Of a stretch of 64,000 bases of DNA, positions 54,694 through 64,000 are shown in pieces; within the stretch, counting starts at the first letter, position 1, and each line of letters starts with the position of its first letter. The stretch covers positions 36,536 through 100,535 of the forward strand of contig QXVZ01026562.1 of NCBI GenBank assembly GCA_008931825.1, read 5' to 3'. The stretch comes from Phallusia fumigata. Taxonomy: Eukaryota > Chordata > Ascidiacea > Phlebobranchia > Ascidiidae. The translations under genes and the position numbers were made by a program. Below the pieces are notes generated by a model, which was not told the DNA's origin, ran no database searches, and worked only from the letters and a program-made list of their open reading frames with translations.

Positions 54694-57600
54694 TTAATCA
54701 GACAGGGGTTCTGGCACGGACACATCAATGGAAGTTGTGTTTTGCTTCGGTGGCTCTGTCGCTTCGCTATAGTGGTTGATGTCGTTCATTTGGACAGATC
54801 GCCCGCTATGGTTGTCCTCTCCATTCTCTTCCGTGTCTTTTTTTGTCGGTTTTCCCTCGGCTGAAACAGCAGATATAAGAGGTTTGCCAGCAGCTGATCT
54901 GACATTTTAATATACGCAGCGCTAAATGAAAAGAAAATTTTTGCTGCCGAATATTTATATGATGTCATATCAAAAGTGGTCAATGACGTCACTGAATGCC
55001 CAAATACGTCATATGGGGTAAAAACTTTACGATCTTTGCACACTTCAGAGACTTGTAGTGCAAAACGTTTGAATTCGAACCTTGTGCGCACAATTCAATA
55101 CTCAACACTGCTTGCGCAGCAATTGTCTGTCAGACACATTTGCTACATTTTTTCCGGGGCAGAGTTCAGTTGGGCTAAAAGCGCAATCAGGCATGACACC
55201 TCGTCACGCGTCGTGTTTGTGACGTCATCGTGACAGATGTACATTTCCTACTGGGGACGCTCGGGCGGGGGTTAATGGCCCTACATCCACAACTGTGTGA
55301 TGTCGTGTAGACACTGATAAACGTCGTTAACTGCACGACAAACACGCCTTTTGCGCCTGTTACGTTTCCGGCAAACGCGTTCTGTTTGATTGTGGTGGAT
55401 TTGCTGTGACACGGAGCGGACTCGAGTGTTGGCAAACAACTGCGTTTTTAACCCGAAATCACACAAAGGCTGGTATAGAGTCCACTATTGTTGCGTGGAA
55501 CATTGACGTTTTCAAAGTAGGTTGGTAAATTTCTGTTAAATTACCGCGGTTACCGAAGTCTGCGGGGTTTAACAAATCTTTGGTTTGAGTGGCATTTATT
55601 TTTAAGGATTTTTGTAGGCTGGTATATTTGATAAGATTATTCACTTTATAAATATTTTTCACGGCAATATTGACTGAAAAACGCTTCAACACCGAAGACA
55701 TGCCTCTGTAAGGGAATCGTTAGAAATCGACTATTTTACAAAAAAAATCGAAGAAATGTCTTGCAAAAAAATTATTGCTAGTAAAAGCTTAAGAAATAGT
55801 ACCCAAGAAATTTTATGTAACAAACGATGTCTTGCGCACAACATACATGCAATGCAGTCCTCGCTCGACAAGAATGTTGCTCAAATCCTTGTGAATATTC
55901 GACATTACAAGATAGTTTTATCTCATTTCAACACACCGACCATTCCATGACTCACCTTTATCCTTGATCGCGTCACCAGTCAAGCTTATCACTGTTGCCA
56001 TAAACGCCAACCCGAACAGGATCCAGAAGTACACCCCGATTCTGTAGACACTTGAGTATGACAAATCGGCGTTTGAACCTGACAAAACATAAAAGTACAA
56101 AATTAAATAACATTATCGGTTACGGCAAAAAGTATGTCCGGCCAACACAAATTTCGATTGAGTCTGGGAGGTTACAATTTACTTTACGCTATTGGCGTCG
56201 GAAGTGTATTGGAGAAATGCACAACAGTTTTTGTATGTTTGTATTATTTATAGCGGTCTAATCCTCCAGCTTTGTGATTACCACCAAACCAGATATTTGT
56301 TAGCTTACGCCAGTGCAAAGTCATAAAAAATTCAGCAATTTTGTCACATTTTACTGAACACCTTTTCGTTTCAGTTCAGCCGCCTGCAATCTTTGTAGAT
56401 ATTGGCGTTATAACAAAGGCCGTCTAACTTAACGCAACCCTGTAATTTAAGGCTTTGTAGTGTCACAAAGGGACTTTTATTATTTGTCTGTTTGTGGATC
56501 TCTTTCATGGCAGTATAAAAGCAGACCCGAGCGCAAAATATTAGTTTATTTAATGCTAAAAATTCTCAACAACAATAAAAACCTTTCATTTTCTTCTTTT
56601 TAATTTTAGACAATGACTAAAAGTTACAAACCAGCACTAACCCTGCGAAAAGAACGTAACTTTAAAATATTTTCATTCCTTACCGGCTACGAAGTCCCCA
56701 AAGCCGATGGTGGTCAACGTGATGAATGAATAGTAGAACGCTTCGTGAAAGTTCCATTTCTCTACGGCAGTGAAGATGAATGCAGGGACGATGCAGAAGA
56801 AAAGGAAAAGTGCGGCGACTGTGGCCATTATCACAGTCAGTTTTCGGACTGTTTCGCGTTTCGTCTGTATAAATTAAAATAGGTAATGGGTTGGGGTGTT
56901 AGGTACGTTTCCATTGGAGCCATACACTGCTATTTTGTTGTGTACAGTCATGTTTTGTAAAACAGTTTGATCAAATATGGTATAGGACGGTGTGGGAAGT
57001 CTAATGAGCCATGGAAGAAAAAACACCCCGAAAATGTCTTTGGGGCAACAGAGACGAATTGTTGTTTTTGTGACTTTTACCATGGCTCTTGATGGCGGTG
57101 CAGACGTTTTTGTCGTTCCTGCCCTAAATTCGCAACGCTAGTTTGAGGCCATTTGCATATAATTGCTAAAGCCTGAAAAAAATCAATGCAAATTAGGTAC
57201 TGAGGGTTCTGATCGATTCTATAGTGGCAGGTAGCGTGGAGTATTTCCTTCCTCCTTTGCGTCAAATAGAAATTGCTGACGAATTGCATGACACCCGGGT
57301 TTAAATAAGGGACATGACCGACTTTTTGAAGTATACGCAGCAACGACTGTGTCGACTTACTTTCAGAAATATTTTCATAAAAGAGTAAAATTCAAGCGGT
57401 TTGTTCCCAAGTAAAAACTTTAGCATGACGGTTTTCAAGATCAAAAAGTTGTCCAACGTATTTGCCTATACCTGTACGGTGATTACTTTCTTTTACACTA
57501 CTGAGAATTCAAACCATTTTTTTTACAAATTACACATTTTTGACAGATTAAACACGACGTCGTTCGCCTGCTAGGATTTATGCGATTTCTATATTTCGCG

Positions 57601-59235
57601 CGGAAACTTACCTTCTTAGCAATTTTCGAGTCAAGTTTCGTAAAGATCTTCGCGATTTTGTCGCCAATCGCCGAAAACATGATCCCAAAAAGTGGAATCC
57701 CAATCATCGCGTAGAAAATACAAAACGTCTGACCACCAGAAGTCCTGGGACTGATGTTACCGTATCCTTCAAAAAAGCATTACTAACACTAGGATAGACT
57801 GTTTTTTTTAATGTATGTTTTCCCATTGCGGGCTAAAATGCAAGGTGCGCAAACAAACATTGTAAACCTGGTCTAGCAATGAAGGTGCAGGTAACGTTGA
57901 CAAAACCTGACCACAAAAACACGTTTAATACTTGTTTTATAAACCAAACTAAAGTGTTTCTTAATACTCGGTTGGGGCATTCAGTATGATGAAAGCTATG
58001 TCTTTTTTCAAAAAACATGTGGACAGACTTGACTGGTATAGGAAAAACATCAACAGTTGATTTAAAACAGCAGCAGTGGATATATTTGATCGGTAAGAAA
58101 AATATAAGACTTGTATTGAAACCTACCTATAGTTGTGACAACAGTGCCGGCAAAGAAAAACGCGTTGTGATAGTTCCAGTTGTGAGCGCAACTGGCCGTC
58201 TGGTTCGAGTAGAACTGGACTCCATTTGATGGCGCTTCACGTATAACCTACCAATACAACATAACTTTAGAATTCAACACAACATGTTGAGGTAAACTAT
58301 GCAAAGTATTTTAGAAACTACACTCCCGGTGATGTTTGCTTTGTGGTGTAAGAACCGTTAGGTAATCGTTGACCAAAGTAAATCAACAAAGAGTAGCTTG
58401 TAGGTTAACAAACGTTTCCTGTTATATGCAAAGTTTGTTAGGCCCAAGAGTGCTTTTATGTGGTGTAATATCTCGTAATATCTCATGACTAATATCAGTA
58501 CGTACACAAAGAGTAGCTTGTGGGCTACTAGCTGTGCGCGAATTTCCCACAACGTTTATTTTGTGGTGGACTGTTTGTATCACATGTTCAATGAGGTAAA
58601 CCTCTTTCTTGACTTCTTTGTAACGCACCCACTTGTTTAATCTAATGGTAACTTTTTTTACATTAATTTCAAACGATCAAAACTTGATATTTGCCCTAAG
58701 GCACAAATGGCGATTAATATTAACTGGCGGTTCCGTAAAGGTCTGACTCATATATACCACCGCCGCCTGTTGCAAGCACGTGTGCTACTTTTTCCGTGGG
58801 CTTTATCGAATGACACAGTGTTTTCAACGAGTCATCTTACACAGAAGAGAAGCTAATCAAACTCATCTTTAAAACAATTGCATGTTTCAGCAACATGTAA
58901 AATCAACTAAAGACACAATTTTTTTATTCATTGTGACACTTTTTGGCAAGCCTGGATACAATAAACTGCTTTAAGCTTATCAGGACACCTACTTTAAGCG
59001 TCCTACCACTTATTCCTACACTTACACGAATCAAATTACGCAGGTCGTCGCCATTAAACGTTGCATTGTTTGAAAGGTTTGTCCCAACTTTGTCAAAGGC
59101 TGCTTGCAGTTCTTGCATGGTTTTGTTGCATTCACTTTCTTCATTCGCAAACTCCAAAGCGTAAAATATCGCTGCCCCGATCAGCAGATAAACACCGTAA
59201 AGCACTATCAGCAATATAATGTACCGCCAGCGCAT
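54694..59235 (-). CDS. KCNK: two-pore-domain potassium channel, TREK/TRAAK-like
   Basis: Plasma-membrane K2P leak channel. Exons in coding order (minus): 59235-59026, 58247-58127, 57766-57612, 56864-56684, 56078-55956, 54860-54694; 318 aa. TM1 is [20 protein letters not shown], followed by an extracellular cap with N-glycosylation sites ([13 protein letters not shown]). Pore 1 is [17 protein letters not shown]2 [18 protein letters not shown]3 around [16 protein letters not shown], pore 2 [16 protein letters not shown]4 [18 protein letters not shown]. The intron in pore 1 splits the first Gly codon of GYG, the conserved K2P intron position. ISPRT after pore 1 and GDFVAG after pore 2 resemble KCNK2/4/10. 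The C-tail after TM4 is short (about 65 aa) and acidic/polar, ending EPLSD. The last exon has no domain and was placed by phase and acceptor, so it is less certain. Confidence 0.93.
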
Positions 59236-59242
59236 GTTGCAG

Positions 59243-59244
59243 CT
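59243..59244 (-). promoter_or_regulatory. candidate trans-splice or 5'-UTR acceptor of the K2P gene
   Basis: Minus-strand CTTGTAGGCTTTCAG ends only 7 nt before the ATG. This spacing is too short for an ordinary 5'-UTR start and is typical of a spliced-leader acceptor. Confidence 0.4.
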
Positions 59245-60417
59245 GAAAGCCTACAAGTTAACTTCGGTAAGCCACGCGGTATCTGCAAGAATGTATCACT
59301 GGTCTGACGTGTTGGCTAACGTAGCGGAGATCACCAGTAAAGGTTGACGGTATCCTGTTATAAATGGCCCCACGCGGGCGGCAGTCATGCGTAACACATC
59401 AGCTATGTGCTGTTTACAGCGGGACGCTGCTGTAATTTATCATGCGCCGGACAGTCATGAAACGTAGCAGTTTCTGGCGGTTGACCCGTATGCTGCTTGT
59501 GTAAGCAAATCAATTTCGTACCCACAAAGCGATATCAAATATAGCAAACGTTTCTCAGTCAAGCAGGTCTCAGTCAACATGGCGGCTTTACGTAACAAAT
59601 CGATAATTCCGAAAATACGCAACCTCTCGTTCTGACAATGTTTATTTACTGTTCTGACTCAATCAACGGTTAAACACACCAAGGCAGGTATTTGTGTAAC
59701 ACGTTTTTCCTGTTTTAACTCAATCCCGCTTAAGTCAAGTCAGATTTTCCTTTTGTGTTACAGGTACAACTCAACAAATAATGCCAGTGTTGTCTTTTCC
59801 ACTAAAACTTAGTTGAACTTGTATTTTTGACCTAATGGGCAGCCGTATCACGCAGATGAACCGTATACCCAAGTGAGTAACATTAGAATTTATACTTCCT
59901 TGACTATAAGGCGCACCTTTTTTCCGGAGGCACCGCCTTAACGCATGATTCGGTTTCTATGGCGTTTCCTTAGTTGCGCACAATGCTTTTGGGCGGCAGC
60001 GAATTTCTTTGTGAAGTTTTGCGTAGGCGATTTTATTTCAGTTTGCGTGCGCTTTTGTGGGGCAGTGGACCTTTGTGTGGTGACGACATGTAAACAGCGA
60101 CTGTTCACTTTTGATTTTTGTATTTCGAGTCGGCGCAAAAGAAGAAAACAGCTTGTTGTTTGCAACCATCTCCTAACTTCTCCACAAACTTCAATTATTC
60201 AACTCAGGTTACAGGCACCGAAAACGTTGATTGTCTACATGTTTATTCAAAAGCACGTGATAAACGAAAGAGTTCCAATCACGTTTTTTGTGTGTCTTTT
60301 GTATAAGCTGATTCACACCAGAAGCTATATGGGGTTAAGCGCCTCAGACCATTCGGTCCAGTGCTCTGTTCGCCAGCGCCTCCTGGCGGTCAATAAAGCC
60401 AGTGGTTGACGTGTTAA
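59245..60417. other. upstream region of the K2P gene
   Basis: About 1.2 kb that should hold the K2P promoter. No exon, repeat or RNA gene recognised; the plus-strand ORF near 59945-60409 has no family resemblance and is probably chance. Confidence 0.45.
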
Positions 60418-60481
60418 AGGTGGCTGTACACATGATACGTTTTCGTCCGTTTCGGTCCGTCATCCGTCAACGTGCGTAAAT
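60418..60481. mobile_element. solo 5' end of the TTA-TSD transposon family
   Basis: Starts AGGTGGCTGTACACATGATA and matches the first 64-65 bp of the 60993-62849 element with only four or so differences. The match stops at the N at 60482, so truncation may be real or an assembly effect. Confidence 0.7.
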
Positions 60482-60482
60482 N
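60482..60482. other. ambiguous base (N)
   Basis: Single N exactly where the transposon-end homology of 60418-60481 stops, so a misjoin or collapsed repeat is possible here. Confidence 0.9.
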
Positions 60483-62112
60483 CGCTGTTTTCCACATCCC
60501 CTTAAAATTCCGATACTGGATTAAACGGTTGGGACGTTCGTGTACACACCACCCCATAATCGATTGGATTTGTTAAAATTTTTAAACCGTGGTGTTTAAA
60601 CATTTAGCAAAGTAGGTGTATTCTCAATATTCAGGCAAAATTTTATTTCATTTCAGGCAATTTTTTTAAGTGGTTTAAAAGTTAGTTAGCCCGAACCGTC
60701 TTAAACTTGTCCCAATTAAAATATTCTGGCAAAAAAACATTTTTTTTCCACAATACGTGTACACCAGCTGTTTCAAAAACTTATATTTATACACCTGTCA
60801 CCAAAAGGTATTAATAGGTCTCTCGTTAATGTTTTGGATTACCGAGTAATTTTTTTCCCTGTAAAAAATAAAACATTACGATGAATCTTTATCCCCACAA
60901 CATGTAATTCCACAATTGTTTGCCTTGCTAAAAAACGAAAATGTGATACGGTTCTAAACACAAATATCTTTGGGCTTTGACATTCATATTTAAGGTGGCT
61001 GCACACAGGATCCGTTTTCGTCCGTTTCGGTCCGTCATCCGTCAACGTGCGTAAATTTCAATCCGTCACCTTCCGTCGACGTCTATACACAGGATGCGTA
61101 TCTTGCGTTATCGTCCGAAACGGACGTGACGGACGTTAACGCAAGGCCGTCCGACGGAATAGAACATGTTCTATTTTTACGGACGTACGCATGCGATTTT
61201 CGGTTCAGTATGTAGTGCCGACATATCTCTGCCTAGGTTCAGGTTGATTAGTATCAGTTGTTTTGCTCAAACAACACGCATACTTGTTCCTAATGGATAG
61301 CAGCGAAACAATGTGCAGTTTTGAAACGACAAAAAAGTGAATGAAAAGGAAACTGCCAGTGATATTGCCTTTAGAATCCTAAGTAAATTTTGTTGTTTGC
61401 GAACACTCTAGTATTGGTTTATATTTCTGTTACAAATATTTGAAACTGTAAATTATTCACCCCAAAGTATAAGATATTTTATTATGTTCGTTTTTGTAAA
61501 GTTTTTATTGCCCAATTTTGACAAAAGAAATTAGCAAGAAATAATGTTTGGACGAGTTGGAAAGAAACCTGCTTTGCATGATGTAAAAGATCCAGATGAA
61601 ATTCTCTCTTAGATTTAATGGCCCCACAGGCAACAACCAGCAGTCAGCACCTTGGCAAATCAAATTCAACACAAGTCAGCTACTAGTACTGGTCTTGTGT
61701 TTAATTATTCTAAGTAACTGATGCCAAAATCAATGCACAAGGCTTTAATTGAAATAAATGAAGATCTTCAGAAGTATGAAGCAGATAAGTCTATATAAAT
61801 AGACAAAACAATTCCTTTCAATGTGTTTATGACTGGCCCTTCCTACTGTGCACTGTGTGGGATTTTGACACATGATAATTTCATGCCATAAGAATTTTTT
61901 ATTTGGTCTTCTTTATGAATACTGTGTTTGCAAAAAAATACACACATTTTATGACATTTGTCTTTCCCTGGAAATCAACATAAGACTTGTCAATTCTTCA
62001 GTTATATCTCTATCTACCACATAATCTACATCATGATGGGTAATGTACTTTTGTTGATCAGGAAGTTATTTTTCCTTTGCCATCAGTCATACAAAACACT
62101 GTTGTCTTAACA

Positions 62113-62113
62113 N
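62113..62113. other. ambiguous base (N) with duplicated flanks
   Basis: The 37 bases 62076-62112 are repeated exactly at 62114-62150 on the other side of the N. This is the usual sign of two overlapping contigs joined without merging. Confidence 0.9.
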
Positions 62114-62485
62114 TTTGCCATCAGTCATACAAAACACTGTTGTCTTAACAACCTGTATGGATGTTTCCATTCCACAGCAGATATCATGGTTGTTCCAAAA
62201 CATGCCATCGTTGTGCATGAATGCAAAATCCATTTTCTAAAAATAGCAAAACATTATACATTGATTTGTGAGTACATACCTGTAAATAGACGAGCTCTGT
62301 TCAATTTGTAGTGCAAAACTCTTTTGCCATCAGATCAGACCATCTTTGATCTGGATAGAGTGTTAACAACCATGGCTTCAATGAAAAAGCATTGTCATCA
62401 ACAATACGAAACACTTGCTAATGGAAATAGATGCTGGTAGAATACTTGAATCTTCTTGCAACCATTTAGCTATGAAGGAATTAAT

Positions 62486-62513
62486 GGGGGGGGGGGGGGG
62501 GGGGGGGGGGGGG
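62486..62513. repeat. 28-base poly-G homopolymer
   Basis: Uninterrupted run of 28 G inside the decayed transposon. Its true length is unreliable in most sequencing chemistries. Confidence 0.9.
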
Positions 62514-62852
62514 TGTTTAAATCAAAATCGTGATAAATTGGTCGTTGTCTAACAATGCAACTAACTGATGTAAACCCTGGCGTAAAGATTATTATTAGTT
62601 GAAAAAAGAGCTTGCAGCCTTCTTTTGTTTACAATACTCAGCCTTCCCAAATCCGCAGTCATAGAAACTGTAGCTTCGAGTTGGACGCAGTCAAGCGAAA
62701 CGTCGCACCGTTTCGGATCTGGTGTATACCACTTTTCGCAGCCACTTTCGGAACGTAAATTCGTTCCGTTTACGCACGTTAGGTTACGGACCGTTTTTCG
62801 GATGGGATAACGTACGTTAACGCAATACGCATCCTGTGTACAGCCACCTTTA

Positions 62853-64000
62853 GACGTTGAATTTCAGTAATTTTATGCGAAAAACCGCTTAGGAAACGTC
62901 AATCAATATTTCCAAACCAATCAATCCAGGATATCCACAAGAATGTGCGCAGCGGAACAAATAAAATCGACAATTTATTTTTCTCGTTACAGGAAATCTT
63001 GCTGACGAGCGGGGCTTGGGAAATGTCAATCATTCTGGGACACTTGTTGTAAAAACGCCAAAGCATAGAAAAAATACCGAGGAAATTTGCAAAGTATGAA
63101 AAGTCGGCAATCCGACTCAAATTAGCAGTTGAGTCAGTTTGAGTGAACAGACTAAGTTGGACCTTACGTTCTTTGTTTCCTTTGCACAGTTTAGATAACA
63201 ACGGCATTTCTGCAGTAGTTGAACTGAACATTGCATATAAAGTCTATCAACATGTTTTTAAAACGATCAATGAAAAGGTAAGTGACGCATTAATCATTAT
63301 TAGCACTTAGTTACAACTATCGCATTATGCAACCAAGATTTCGAAAGTCGGTGGTTTAAATTACGGGCGCCGGCACATAGGGACAAGAGGTGGCACTTAC
63401 CCTCCTGGAATTCGGAAAAATGTCTTTTATAAATTACGAATGTTCTGTCAAACAATCCCATGAACTAAAAAGTATCAATTCTTAGACACCAAGGAGGAAA
63501 TGCCAGTGTGTCTCAATACTTACTTAATACCAAAATCCATCTATATGTGTTAAGATTTGCCCTCACTTCGAACATTTTCTGTCGGTGCCATAACCCAAAT
63601 AAATTGATTTCGCGACCAGGGAACTTGTTCACAACACCGCTGTTGTGTGTTTCTTTAGAAACCTCTTCGTGATAATTGTTGATGCAATCTTGATGATATG
63701 GTTCATCGCACCCATTACAGCACGTAAGTTTCATCTTGATCAACTTTGTCCGCCAAACCATATTTAATTTACCAGTTTCAACCAAAAATCTAAGTTTATG
63801 TGGCAACAAGAACATTATTACGTCACAATGTAATTTTTGAAACGCACCGAAATAGTTTAAAGTGAATTAGTAATTGCTGCAGCATCACATAACTTCATAT
63901 ACTAGAGTAACATTTGTATGTTTTGCAACATGTTGATCAAACATATGTGCACTGGTTTGTGGTGCATTAGCCAATTTTCACTGTGATGTAAAACACCGAC
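62853..64000. other. unassigned right edge of window
   Basis: No supported gene. Short minus-strand ORFs (for example 63513-63815) show no recognisable domain. An exon of a gene beyond the window cannot be excluded. Confidence 0.4.

Larger units (their letters stand above)
60993..62849. mobile_element. 1.86-kb decayed DNA transposon, TTA TSD (PIF/Harbinger-like)
   Basis: Begins AGGTGGCTGCACACAGGAT and ends ATCCTGTGTACAGCCACCT, an inverted pair with one mismatch, flanked by TTA on both sides (60990-60992, 62850-62852). The outer 200 bp are full of CCGT/ACGG motifs in both orientations. The interior shows coding-like stretches on the minus strand (about 61975-62230) broken by stops and a frame change. 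No transposase motif can be named, so the superfamily rests on the TSD and termini only. Confidence 0.7.

Noticed and set aside
54786-55091. 101-aa minus-strand ORF running into the last K2P exon
   Set aside because: It is in a different frame from the K2P C-terminus, which is the frame that continues the upstream exon phase.
59945-60409. 154-aa plus-strand ORF
   Set aside because: No family resemblance, odd composition and no splice context; nothing supports it as a gene.

Overview
The window is eukaryotic: every recognisable gene is broken into many short exons with canonical GT-AG introns (one GC-AG), and the non-coding DNA is AT-rich and littered with small DNA transposons. The protein set (a MYST-family KAT6, DNAJC9, MCU, two CYP2-clan P450s and a TREK-like K2P channel), short introns and a single KAT6 fit an invertebrate chordate. 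A Ciona-type ascidian is most likely, but the species cannot be fixed from the sequence alone.

Layout. (1) 53-14462, plus strand: the 3' part of a KAT6 (MOZ/MORF) histone acetyltransferase gene. It has 15 exons, the whole MYST domain and a very long basic/acidic/Gln-Pro-rich tail; the N-terminal reader domains lie upstream of the window. (2) 15340-18037, minus strand: DNAJC9, 5 exons, complete, 258 aa, tail-to-tail with KAT6. (3) 18882-25573, plus strand: MCU, the mitochondrial calcium uniporter pore, 8 exons, complete, 363 aa, divergent from DNAJC9. (4) 25574-31156: gene-free, with a hAT-like element that carries a foldback element nested inside it. (5) 31503-39179 and 43109-51634, minus strand: two tandem, intact CYP2-clan cytochrome P450 genes (505 and 511 aa) with the same 13-exon architecture. 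(6) 54694-59235, minus strand: a two-pore-domain potassium channel of the TREK/TRAAK type, 6 exons, 318 aa. (7) 59245-64000: gene-free; holds a 1.86 kb decayed DNA transposon, a 65-bp end fragment of the same family, a 28-G homopolymer and two single-N assembly joins.

All exon models were built by hand from conserved protein similarity, splice signals and reading phase. In every gene the exon phases close without a frameshift. KAT6, DNAJC9 and MCU together recall human chromosome 10q22, where KAT6B, DNAJC9 and MCU lie, so the left half may be an ancestral chordate linkage block. All five genes whose 5' end is visible have a candidate 3' splice acceptor 7-44 nt upstream of the ATG, as expected if transcripts receive a spliced leader (known in Ciona) or have 5'-UTR introns. 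No intact viral gene, CRISPR array, rRNA or tRNA gene was seen.
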